Notes under the pieces: model-generated
Told to the model about the DNA's origin: nothing
What the model saw: only the letters and a program-made list of their open reading frames with translations
The model's database searches: none
Assembly (NCBI RefSeq): GCF_007747795.1
Contig: NZ_CP036275.1
Location: 3,712,001-3,776,000 of the forward strand
DNA: 64,000 nt
Origin: Maioricimonas rarisocia
GTDB taxonomy: Bacteria; Planctomycetota; Planctomycetia; Planctomycetales; Planctomycetaceae
Direction: 5' to 3'
In this document: in pieces, positions 52,677 through 62,145 of the stretch
Numbering within the stretch: position 1 is the stretch's first letter
Layout: every line of letters begins with the position of its first letter
Made by a program: the position numbers and the translations under genes

Positions 52677-55043
52677 CTAATCGACAAACAGAAACTCGTT
52701 CGTTCCCAGCAGCGTGTGGACGTACAGCTTCCACTGTGTGCGGGTTTCTGCGTCCGTGCTGCCGGTGAGGAAGCTCTCTGCCAGGGCAAGTTCCTGCTCT
52801 GTCGGTTCGCGCGCGAACAGCAGCCGGTAGCAGGTAACGACCTGCGCCGGCAGGTCGCCGGCGTCCCGGACGCGGTTGACGATCGCCCCGGCACGGTTCT
52901 GCACGAACGGACTGTTAAGCACGAACAACTGCTGCAGTGGCGTGCTGGTGTGGACCCGTTTCGGCGAGTGGCCGGTCGCTTCGGGAAAGTCGAACATCCG
53001 CAGCATGCGGTTCAGGTCGCGGCGGTCGACCTCGCCGTAGATCGTGCGGCGACGGTTGGCGTCGGTCTCCAGCTTCACTGCCGGTCCCCCGACCGTGGCG
53101 TCCAGCTCGCCGGAGACAGCCAGCATCGCGTCCCGCCACATCTCGACTTCGAGACGGCGGCGATTCATCCGCCACAGCAGCCGGTTGTCGGGATCGACTC
53201 GCAGACCATCCTCGTTGTCGGCACTCGTCTGCCGGTAGGTCGAGGAGAGCACGATCTCGCGGTGCAGCCAGTGGATGTCCCAGCCGCGGCGGAGGAACTC
53301 CCTTGCCAGCCATTCGAGCAGTTCCGGATGACTGGGAGGATCCCCCTGCAGGCCGAAGTTGCTCGGCGTCGTGACCAGTCCTTTGCCGAAGTGTTGCTCC
53401 CAGACGCGATTGACGAACACCCGGGCCGTGAGTGCGGCGGCATCGCCGAACAGGGCGTCGACCAGTTCGCGGCGGCCGCTTCCCTGTTCAAAGCGGACCG
53501 GTTCCGCTTGTGACAGTACGGCAGGAAAGCCACGCGGGACCGGCTGGGGGGAAGTGTTCTCGGGATTGCCTCGCTTGAAGACCGGCAGATCGCGCGGCTC
53601 GCCGTCGCGGTAATCAAGCTTTGTGCGGTCGGGACCATCGGGCAGGACGTAGACGGCGGCATCCTTCACCACGTGAGCCTGCGGAGCGTCGTAGCCGGGC
53701 GTCGCGTTGCGGATCTCTTCGATCTGTTGCCTGAGCTGCACGACCTCCTCTGACTTCTTGTCCTTCGCCTTCTTGATCTGCTCCTCGAGCCTGGCGACCT
53801 GGCGATGAGCGGCGAGCACCTGCTGGGCCTGGGCGTCCGGCAGCAGCGGGCGGTCGGCGAACTGCGTGCTCGCGAACACGCCGGCCAGCGAGTAGTAATC
53901 CTCGACCGAGATCGGATCGAACTTGTGGTCGTGGCAGCGGGCACAGGCGACGGTCAGTCCGAGAAATGTCCGCGTCACGACGTCGACCCGCTCGTCCCAT
54001 TCGTCGGCAACGATCGTGCGGATCAGTGGCGGTGCCAGCCGCGGTTCTTTCCAGTACGTGGGACTCAGGCCGAGAAAGCCGAGGGCCGCCAGGTCGTGGG
54101 GGTCGGTATCGTCAGTCAGGTCAGCCGCAAGCTGCAGGCGGACGAACTCGTCGTACGGCAGGTTGCGGTTGAAGGCGTCGACAACCCAGTCGCGGTAGTG
54201 CCATGCCTGGCCGGTCCCGGTCAGCCAGCTTGCCGTCCTGTCGGTGTAGCGGGCCAGGTCGAGCCAGAAGCGGCCCCACCGCTCGCCGTAGTGGGGCGAG
54301 TCGAGCAGCCGGTCGACCAGCCGCTCGAACGCGTCGGGAGAATCGTCGGCGAGGAAAGCGGCGACCTCCTCGGGGGTAGGAGGCAGTCCAATGAGGTCGA
54401 ACGTCACCCGGCGGATGAGCGTCCGCCTGTCGGCATCGGGGGAGGGAGCGAGTCCCTCAGACTGAAGCCGGGCGAGGATGAACGCATCGACCGGTCGGCG
54501 GACTCGATCGTTATGCGGCGAGGCATCAGGCACCGGCACGTCCTGCAGCGGCTTAAGCGACCAGAACTGCCGGCCCGCTTCGAGATCGATTCGCTCGGCG
54601 GCAGCGCGGGGTTTGTCAGTATATTCCGGCAGCACGCCTCCCATCTTCACCCACTGCCGCAGAACTTCGATGTCCCCCTCGGGCATCTTCCCTTCAGGCG
54701 GCATCTGCAGATCGACGTCGTCGTACTCGACCGCCGTGATGAGCAGGCTGCGGGCGGGCTCCTTCGGCACCAGAACGGCACCGCGGCTGCCTCCCTTACT
54801 GATGCCGGCGAGCGTTTCGAGGACGAGTTCGCCGTTATCGGCACCGGTCTCGTCGGAATGGCACTCGAAGCAGTGCCGGGCGAAGATCGGACGCACCTTC
54901 GTTTCGAAGAACTCGGCAGCCTGCCGGTTTGCGACGGCGCTTGCGGCGTCATCGGCAGCGCGGGCCGGCAACGGTGCGGCAGTCAGAATCAGCAGAAAGA
55001 GGACCGTGAATCCGGTCAGTCGCGGCACGGAATGTGTCTCCAC
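52677..55043 (-). CDS. PSCyt1/DUF1549/DUF1553 exported protein
   Basis: A 788-residue protein with a signal peptide (TVLFLLILTAAPLPARA). A Planctomycete cytochrome-C-like domain (PSCyt1) has FARHCFECHSDE (CxxCH haem site, near residue 58) and LQMPPEGKMPE. DUF1549 follows (about 165-370, with LTRRVTFDLIGLPPTPEEV-like text IRRVTFDLIGLPPTPEEVA). A coiled-coil section comes near 400-440, then DUF1553 to the end (FVNRVWEQHFGKGLV, HPELLEWLA, NRRRLEVEMWRDAML). The family is abundant in planctomycetes and suspected in polysaccharide degradation; the biochemical role is unproven. Confidence 0.93.
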   Translation of the reverse strand: METHSVPRLTGFTVLFLLILTAAPLPARAADDAASAVANRQAAEFFETKVRPIFARHCFECHSDETGADNGELVLETLAGISKGGSRGAVLVPKEPARSLLITAVEYDDVDLQMPPEGKMPEGDIEVLRQWVKMGGVLPEYTDKPRAAAERIDLEAGRQFWSLKPLQDVPVPDASPHNDRVRRPVDAFILARLQSEGLAPSPDADRRTLIRRVTFDLIGLPPTPEEVAAFLADDSPDAFERLVDRLLDSPHYGERWGRFWLDLARYTDRTASWLTGTGQAWHYRDWVVDAFNRNLPYDEFVRLQLAADLTDDTDPHDLAALGFLGLSPTYWKEPRLAPPLIRTIVADEWDERVDVVTRTFLGLTVACARCHDHKFDPISVEDYYSLAGVFASTQFADRPLLPDAQAQQVLAAHRQVARLEEQIKKAKDKKSEEVVQLRQQIEEIRNATPGYDAPQAHVVKDAAVYVLPDGPDRTKLDYRDGEPRDLPVFKRGNPENTSPQPVPRGFPAVLSQAEPVRFEQGSGRRELVDALFGDAAALTARVFVNRVWEQHFGKGLVTTPSNFGLQGDPPSHPELLEWLAREFLRRGWDIHWLHREIVLSSTYRQTSADNEDGLRVDPDNRLLWRMNRRRLEVEMWRDAMLAVSGELDATVGGPAVKLETDANRRRTIYGEVDRRDLNRMLRMFDFPEATGHSPKRVHTSTPLQQLFVLNSPFVQNRAGAIVNRVRDAGDLPAQVVTCYRLLFAREPTEQELALAESFLTGSTDAETRTQWKLYVHTLLGTNEFLFVD

Positions 55044-55169
55044 AGGCGGGGCAATCTCGGGGCGGGGGCGTCGGCGGACGCATCAGCCTCAGGTTATCCG
55101 ATGACTGCGATGTGAGGCAACGGGAGGAACGACGCGAGGCCCGCGGTGTAAGGCTCGAGGGGGAGACGT

Positions 55170-55194
55170 ACGAGCCGCGACCGTGAGGGAGCGG
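55170..55194 (+). repeat. Interspersed repeat A, copy 5
   Basis: ACGAGCCGCGACCGTGAGGG then AGCGG, in the same orientation as copies 1 and 2, preceded by AAGGCTCGAGG. It lies in the 281-nt gap between the PSCyt1 gene and the propeller gene, where no CDS is seen. Confidence 0.75.
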
Positions 55195-55324
55195 GGATTG
55201 AACCACTGAGACACGGAGGGGGGCGAGTCGTGCGAAGTTCGTGGAGCCGGGTGTTGAGGGTCGTGGGAACGGCATGGCCACTCCGCTGCGCGGCGGTAGT
55301 CCCCGGCGCGTCTTTCGTACCTAC

Positions 55325-56281
55325 TTACTGCGGTGGTGTCTTCCGGACACTGATTCGGTAGATGCTCCCGGGGTGACCTTCCTGTTCGTGCAGAAAGGTT
55401 GCGAGAAACAGATGGCCTTCGTGCACGGTCATGTAGTAGGGCACGAGCTCAGACGGCAACAGGTCGCCGAGATCTTCCCAGTTGCCGGTGGCGAAATCGT
55501 CCCACGTGGCGAAGCGAATCATCTTGTTTTCGTCGCAGTCTGTTCCGGCAGCATACTCGGGGCAGAAGTAGGACGTGGCGTACCACATCCCATCGAAGAA
55601 TTCGACATCGTTCAGAACCAGTCCGGTCGTGCTCCAGCTTCCGGCAGAGGCCTCGCGCTTCTGGCCGAAGCTTGTGTGGAGGCGGTACTGCTGCTTGTCG
55701 AAGTCATCAATCTGGACCACCTTCCCGCGGCTCGAACCGACGACATAGAGTTTGTCGTCAACCAGTGTCAACGCCCGCGAGTAGCCGAGATGGCGGGAGA
55801 GGTCGAGGGAAGACTCCTGCCGTCCGAACTCTCGAAAACGAAAGACGGTTGTTTCGTAGGGATTGAGCACGTACACCCAGCCATCCTTGTCGACGACAAC
55901 GTCGTGCGGCCGCTTGAGCGTGCCTCCTGCGAGTGTACCTGCGGCGGACTCGATATGTTCCGCATCGAAACTGCGGAACGCCACCATCCGATGTCGGTCA
56001 GTGTCGGTGGTGTAATACAACTCGTTGAGCGGATCGAACGCGGTGGAGTGGGCTCCCTGTAACTGCACGGCGGGAGCGACGCGAAACTCGCCGCCGCTTC
56101 CTTCCCGCACATACAGGGATGGTCCCGTGGTCACGATTTCCTTCCCGTCATGAAACAGGATGTGCGTGCAGGCCGGGAAAGTCCCTGTCGGGGGCGCATA
56201 TCGGGTGGCGGAGAGACCTGCGGGATCGCTGCCGAGCGCGAGTGATCCGACAAGAAGGCTGCACATCAGCGAGGCGTTCAT
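55325..56281 (-). CDS. Exported NHL/beta-propeller-like protein
   Basis: A 318-residue protein with a signal peptide (SLMCSLLVGSLALG). Repeating beta-strand units contain typical propeller phrases: HSTAFDPLNELYYTTD, RPHDVVVDKDGWVYVLN and LTLVDDKLYVVGSSRGKVVQ. The RPHDVVVDxxGxVYV motif is characteristic of NHL repeats. It probably binds a ligand or polymer at the cell surface; no catalytic residues are evident. I chose ATG 56281 at the signal peptide; an upstream in-frame ATG at 56323 is less likely. Confidence 0.75.
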   Translation of the reverse strand: MNASLMCSLLVGSLALGSDPAGLSATRYAPPTGTFPACTHILFHDGKEIVTTGPSLYVREGSGGEFRVAPAVQLQGAHSTAFDPLNELYYTTDTDRHRMVAFRSFDAEHIESAAGTLAGGTLKRPHDVVVDKDGWVYVLNPYETTVFRFREFGRQESSLDLSRHLGYSRALTLVDDKLYVVGSSRGKVVQIDDFDKQQYRLHTSFGQKREASAGSWSTTGLVLNDVEFFDGMWYATSYFCPEYAAGTDCDENKMIRFATWDDFATGNWEDLGDLLPSELVPYYMTVHEGHLFLATFLHEQEGHPGSIYRISVRKTPPQ

Positions 56282-56472
56282 GGGGCGTTGGCATCCGGGC
56301 GGTAGAGACGGGAGTGAGTGCAAGTCGGTGGCAGCAACCTATTCGTGCCGGCCGGTTCATGCAACGGCAGCTGCGGGCCCTCACTTGCCTCTCGCTTCAT
56401 TCCCCGCCACAGTGTTCCCTGCCGGGACGGTGGTCGCCCGGGACATCATGACACACATCACAGCGGGCACCA

Positions 56473-57918
<1,446 letters not shown>

Positions 57919-57940
57919 GTGATTCCGGAAGAGGGAGCCC

Positions 57941-58645
57941 TCACTCTGCCCGTACGCCGACTTCATCCAGGTGCGTCAGCAGATCGGCCGGGTCCTGATA
58001 GACGCGATACGCTCCGGCCCGTTCGAGTTCTTCCTGCCCGTAGCCGCCGGCCAGCAGACCGACGCCGAGCGCACGTGCCCGCCGCGCTGCCAGCAGATCC
58101 CAGACGCTGTCGCCGACGACAACCGCATCATCCATTGAGACGCCCAGTTTTTCCGCGGCAGCAAGAAACAGGTCCGGGTCCGGCTTGGCGTGGGAGACCT
58201 CATCCCGCGTGACGATCGGCACGCCCTCGGGAACGTCCAGCATCTCGAGTGTCGGGCCGGCACTGGCCACTCCGCCGCTGGTGGCGATGGCCCAGGGCAC
58301 GTCCGCGTCGCTGAGGTAGTTGAGAAGGTCTTTAGCACCGGGAAGGGGCCGGACCTGGCCGGACAGGCGACCGTAGGCCTCCTTGTGCAGGTCTTTCAGC
58401 TCTTTTGCTTTCTCCGGCGTGACGGCGCGGCCGGTTTCCCGCAGGACGGCGTTCGCCATCAGCCCTCCGCTCATGCCGATCTTGCGGTGGATTGTCCACA
58501 CGGCGAGATCGATTCCGGCTTCGATCAAGGCCTCCCGCCAGGCGAGCACATGCTGATAGACACTGTCGACGAGTGTCCCGTCCAGGTCGAACAGAAACGC
58601 CGTACGACGTGGCGCCAGTTCATGGCGAGGGCCAGTATGGTTCAT
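57941..58645 (-). CDS. HAD family hydrolase (phosphoglycolate phosphatase-like)
   Basis: A 234-residue haloacid dehalogenase-type phosphatase. Motif I is LFDLDGTLVDSV (nucleophile Asp, residue 21), followed by a helical cap. Motif II is AIATSGGVASAG, motif III has the Lys in HAKPDPDLFL, and motif IV is AVVVGDSVWDLLAARRA. The substrate is probably a small phospho-sugar or phosphoglycolate. ATG 58645 follows GGGAGAC. Confidence 0.9.
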   Translation of the reverse strand: MNHTGPRHELAPRRTAFLFDLDGTLVDSVYQHVLAWREALIEAGIDLAVWTIHRKIGMSGGLMANAVLRETGRAVTPEKAKELKDLHKEAYGRLSGQVRPLPGAKDLLNYLSDADVPWAIATSGGVASAGPTLEMLDVPEGVPIVTRDEVSHAKPDPDLFLAAAEKLGVSMDDAVVVGDSVWDLLAARRARALGVGLLAGGYGQEELERAGAYRVYQDPADLLTHLDEVGVRAE

Positions 58646-58835
58646 GGAGTCTCCCGATTCCGCATGAGTTGACCCGCTGGTCTGTCCTGCCCGCCGTTCG
58701 CCGCGGCCCCATGCGCGTGCCGCAGCAGGGGCCCCTCCTGAACCGTACCGGGGAGGTCGGAGTGGTCAACCGGCGATTTCCCGAAGTTCGCAGAGGCTTC
58801 GTGCAGACCGCCCCATCACGGCGGGATCGAACCGG

Positions 58836-59516
58836 TCAGTGTCGCACGACGCGAAAGTTGTCGAACCGGACCCAGTGCTCCTCGTCGTCCGGTCCCCGCA
58901 TGGTGGTGAGCCCGAAGCCCCGCTGCTTCGAGTCGCGCCGGATCGCGGAATGAAAGAAGTTGAGGTACTTCCCATTCCCGGACGGGCCGACCTGAGAGTA
59001 CGCATAGTCGCCTCGAACGATAATCCGGAGCGGACCGGCGTCGTCGGTCGCCGGGGTGAAGACGACGTTATACTTCTGCGGATCTCCCTCTTCGCCGGAT
59101 TCTCCGCGGAAGACATAGTTGCCCGGTGCGAACATCAGATTCGAGTCGATCCTCTGCTTCTTCACGCGGAACTCGATTCCCTCCTCGTCCAGCAGCAGTA
59201 GAGCCGCCTGTTCATCCGGTTCGGTGAAATTGTCGAGCAGCGTGACTTCCACTGATCCGGCGACGGTGTCACCCGCGGCGATCGGCAGCAGGACCGTCAG
59301 CTTCGGTGCTGCCTTCAGCGACGTGACCGGCTGCACGCGAAGCTCGAGTCCCCCATCACGAATCCGCCAGTCGTCGTCATCGAGGCCTTCGAGTTGCCAC
59401 TTCGGCGAAAGGCCGTCGTCGAAGGTGTCCTCGAAGAGGACCTCCTCGGCGTGGGCATCAGCCGCGAGGAAGAGGCAGGCGAGCAAACCAAACGCGGCAG
59501 TCGAAACAGTCTTCAC
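58836..59516 (-). CDS. Exported ConA-like beta-sandwich protein
   Basis: A 226-residue protein with a signal peptide (VSTAAFGLLACLFLAADAHA) and a beta-sandwich layout. FEDTFDDGLSPKWQLEG is the common opening of LamG/DUF1080-like concanavalin folds, and WVRFDNFRVVRH is the closing strand. Probably carbohydrate-binding; no catalytic residues are recognised. I chose GTG 59516, with AGAGGAG upstream; the open frame to 59567 would put extra charged residues before the signal peptide. Confidence 0.7.
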   Translation of the reverse strand: MKTVSTAAFGLLACLFLAADAHAEEVLFEDTFDDGLSPKWQLEGLDDDDWRIRDGGLELRVQPVTSLKAAPKLTVLLPIAAGDTVAGSVEVTLLDNFTEPDEQAALLLLDEEGIEFRVKKQRIDSNLMFAPGNYVFRGESGEEGDPQKYNVVFTPATDDAGPLRIIVRGDYAYSQVGPSGNGKYLNFFHSAIRRDSKQRGFGLTTMRGPDDEEHWVRFDNFRVVRH

Positions 59517-59586
59517 AGGATGACTCCTCTGTAAGAAAGTCCGCGCGAGCTGCCGGCTGCAGCTCACTCCGAATGTCGACCTGATC

Positions 59587-60678
59587 CTACCCGGTCTTTG
59601 CCGTTGCCATTACTTTCAGCCAGTCGGCCACCTCCTCTTTTGACATGACGTGCTCGACGTCCAGGCGGGCACGCAGGTGCGCGAACATACGCTGCGCCTG
59701 CCAGAACCGCGGATAGGACGGCGGGCCCAGCAGAATCACACGTCGACCATCCAGACACGGGATGTCGTCTGGAATGCCCTCGTTCCAGATCCAGTGCTGA
59801 CTGACGTTGTCGTCCTGCAGATCCGGCAACCGCCCCTGACCATCGATCGCTTCCCACGTGTACAGATTCCACACCGCCTGGACCGTGTCGTTTGACTGTT
59901 GCGGACCATCGCCACGAGCAATGTCTGCCACCCGTTTCGGGACGCGGCGCAGTTTGAGCAGGCCACTGCGAGGGAAAGCGTCCATGATCAACGTGTTGAG
60001 CTGGAAGTTGTCGACGACCCCCGTAATGGAGCCGAGGATTCCCTTCTGAGTCTCGGGTTCGATCACCAGAATCGGCTCGTTCGTGCGGACAGCGAGGATC
60101 TGCTGCAGCCAGTGCCCTGCCTCGTGCCAGTCGGCCAGTCGGAGGGCATCGGCGCGGAGCGGACGGGCGGCATCGCGTGCCTCGTCGCTCTTCGAGTAGA
60201 CAGCGATCGCCGGTCGCCAGAACGTCTCCAGTGCGTCCCAGGCCGCTGCCTCTTTCTGCATCGTTGCAGAGAGCTCCTCCCGCGTTTTCTCGAAGACCTC
60301 CTGGGGATCCGTTTCTTCTTCGTCGGACTCATTGTCCGGCTCGGGCATTCGCTCGCGACAGGCGTCCGCCAGGTCCGCCGCCGACTTGAGCAGCGACTCG
60401 AGCCGTCGTGTCATCGGGGCGGCCATTGCGTCGGGATCGCACCCCTGTTCGACCAGAGCGCCGCAGACGAGGGCGAGAAACGCGGCCCGCCCCCCGTGCT
60501 CGATGTCGAAGTGCCGGCTCAGTCGCAGAATGGCTGCATTGCTTGCGTCGACTCCCGCATGTCGGGCCGCCTCGATGAATGCCCGGGCAGCCTCCTGCCC
60601 GGCGGCCTCTTCCGAGTCCGGGTCCTGTGCAACGGCGATGAGTGCATCAGTCGCGGCAGTGAGCTCAGCGGTTGTCAT
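59587..60678 (-). CDS. Hypothetical cytoplasmic protein
   Basis: A 363-residue soluble protein, acidic and helical in the first 190 residues (with an Asp/Glu-rich stretch near EPDNESDEEETDPQEVF). It is mixed alpha/beta after that, with ILVIEPETQKGILGSITGVVDNFQL and GRRVILLGPPSYPRFW, which suggest a nucleotide- or sugar-binding-like fold but no named motif. I do not recognise the family. ATG 60696 is an alternative start six codons upstream. It is flanked by same-strand genes with gaps of 70 nt and 113 nt. Confidence 0.6.
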   Translation of the reverse strand: MTTAELTAATDALIAVAQDPDSEEAAGQEAARAFIEAARHAGVDASNAAILRLSRHFDIEHGGRAAFLALVCGALVEQGCDPDAMAAPMTRRLESLLKSAADLADACRERMPEPDNESDEEETDPQEVFEKTREELSATMQKEAAAWDALETFWRPAIAVYSKSDEARDAARPLRADALRLADWHEAGHWLQQILAVRTNEPILVIEPETQKGILGSITGVVDNFQLNTLIMDAFPRSGLLKLRRVPKRVADIARGDGPQQSNDTVQAVWNLYTWEAIDGQGRLPDLQDDNVSQHWIWNEGIPDDIPCLDGRRVILLGPPSYPRFWQAQRMFAHLRARLDVEHVMSKEEVADWLKVMATAKTG

Positions 60679-60791
60679 GAAGGTGGCCCTGTTCATGAGA
60701 GTCGATCGTGTCTGACCGCAGTCTCCCGTCGTGCTGTCGAACGGTCAACACCAGCAAGCGGGGCAGACTCTCATACGTCCCGCCTCCGCAT

Positions 60792-62087
60792 TCACAGCCG
60801 ACTGATGCGATAGCCCGGCTGCTCCGGATCGAACAGATCCTCTAGCCATCGCGCTCCCAGCCCGGGCCGCTCGGGGATCGCGACCTGGCCGTTCTCGACA
60901 CTCACTTCGGTGTCGATCAGGTGCGGATACAGCGTCTGAATGTGAGCCCGCACCGTTTCCTGCCAGGCCACGCACGGAACGGCCGCGGCGATGTTCAGCC
61001 CGGCCAATAGCGTCAACGGTCCGGTGCAGTCGTGCATCAGGACGGGAACGTTGTCGAGCTGGGCCAGCTCGGCAATTCGTTTCGTTTCGCTGATGCCTCC
61101 TACCCATGTCGGGTCGATCATCACGAAGTCGGCGGCACCACCGTCGATGACCCGCCGGTAGTCGTCCCGCTTCATCAGCATCTCGCTGACAGCAATTGGC
61201 ACCGGTGATCGGCGACGGAACTCGACCATCGCAGGAACCGAATCGGGCCGCAGCACGTCTTCCATCCACAACGGCCGGACGTCAGCCATCCCCTCGGCAA
61301 TGCACGTTGCGGCGGCCAGCGAGAAGAACCCATGACCGTCGAGAATGAGCTCCATCTCGTCGCCGACGGCGTCCCGGATGGCCAGAAACGGAGCGACACC
61401 CTCTTCGACATCGGCCGCACTGAGTGAATGTCCGCCCGCTCGACGATAGACGGCGTCGAAAGACCAGAGTTTCATCGCCCTGTAGCCCGCCTCCAAAAGG
61501 TTCCGAGCGAGTTCTGCCGGGGCGTGGACGCTATTCCAGTTGTCCTCGAGGGGACCGGGACGACCCGGATCACCATGGCCGGGCCAGCCCGCTGCCGTGC
61601 TCGTCTCGCCGGGGCGTCGTCCGTAGAACGGTCCACCGCAGCTGTTATAGACAGGGACATGATTGCGGACCGGACCTCCCAGCAGTCGCCAGACCGGTTG
61701 GCCGGTGAGCTGACCAAGAATGTCCCACAAAGCCAGGTCGACTGCCGAGAGGGCCCGCAACTCGGCACCGATGCCGCCGAACGCCGTCATCCGCTCGTAC
61801 AGAAACCGCCAGTGACTTTCGACCGCAGCGGCATCGGCTCCAAGCAGCCGCTGAGCCATCCAGTCGTGAATAACCGCAGTGGCCGCTTCAGGAACGTAAT
61901 AGGTCTCGCCATGACCGATCACCGGAGTGCCGTCCACGGTTCCCGCATCGGTATGTACCCGCAGCAGCATCAGTCCCCGCATCAGGTCGTGAGCAACCGC
62001 CGTCTCGATCGCCACGATCCGCGGCCCGCGTGTGTAAGCGTGTTCCTCACGGGGACTGGACGCACGCTTCTCGAAGTCTTCGCTCAT
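60792..62087 (-). CDS. Enolase superfamily (mandelate racemase/muconate lactonizing) enzyme
   Basis: A 431-residue protein with the N-terminal capping domain and a TIM barrel. Metal ligands appear in LILDGHGFF (Asp), LWMEDVLR (Glu) and IAVSEMLM (Glu), with a late His in LMHDCTGPLT. The usual Lys-x-Lys pair reads MKLWSFD, keeping only the first Lys, as in acid-sugar dehydratases of this superfamily. The probable reaction is dehydration of a sugar acid. It lies 58 nt downstream of the glycan-type gene at 62146, suggesting one carbohydrate catabolic operon. Confidence 0.88.
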   Translation of the reverse strand: MSEDFEKRASSPREEHAYTRGPRIVAIETAVAHDLMRGLMLLRVHTDAGTVDGTPVIGHGETYYVPEAATAVIHDWMAQRLLGADAAAVESHWRFLYERMTAFGGIGAELRALSAVDLALWDILGQLTGQPVWRLLGGPVRNHVPVYNSCGGPFYGRRPGETSTAAGWPGHGDPGRPGPLEDNWNSVHAPAELARNLLEAGYRAMKLWSFDAVYRRAGGHSLSAADVEEGVAPFLAIRDAVGDEMELILDGHGFFSLAAATCIAEGMADVRPLWMEDVLRPDSVPAMVEFRRRSPVPIAVSEMLMKRDDYRRVIDGGAADFVMIDPTWVGGISETKRIAELAQLDNVPVLMHDCTGPLTLLAGLNIAAAVPCVAWQETVRAHIQTLYPHLIDTEVSVENGQVAIPERPGLGARWLEDLFDPEQPGYRISRL

Positions 62088-62145
62088 ACTCGGTGGTGAC
62101 TCGCTTCAAGTCGGGGGGGACGTCTGTTGCAGCGCGGCTATGGCC

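Noticed and set aside
53805-55115. 436-codon open frame antisense to the PSCyt1/DUF1549/DUF1553 gene
   Set aside because: Shadow of a well-supported gene; no recognisable motifs.
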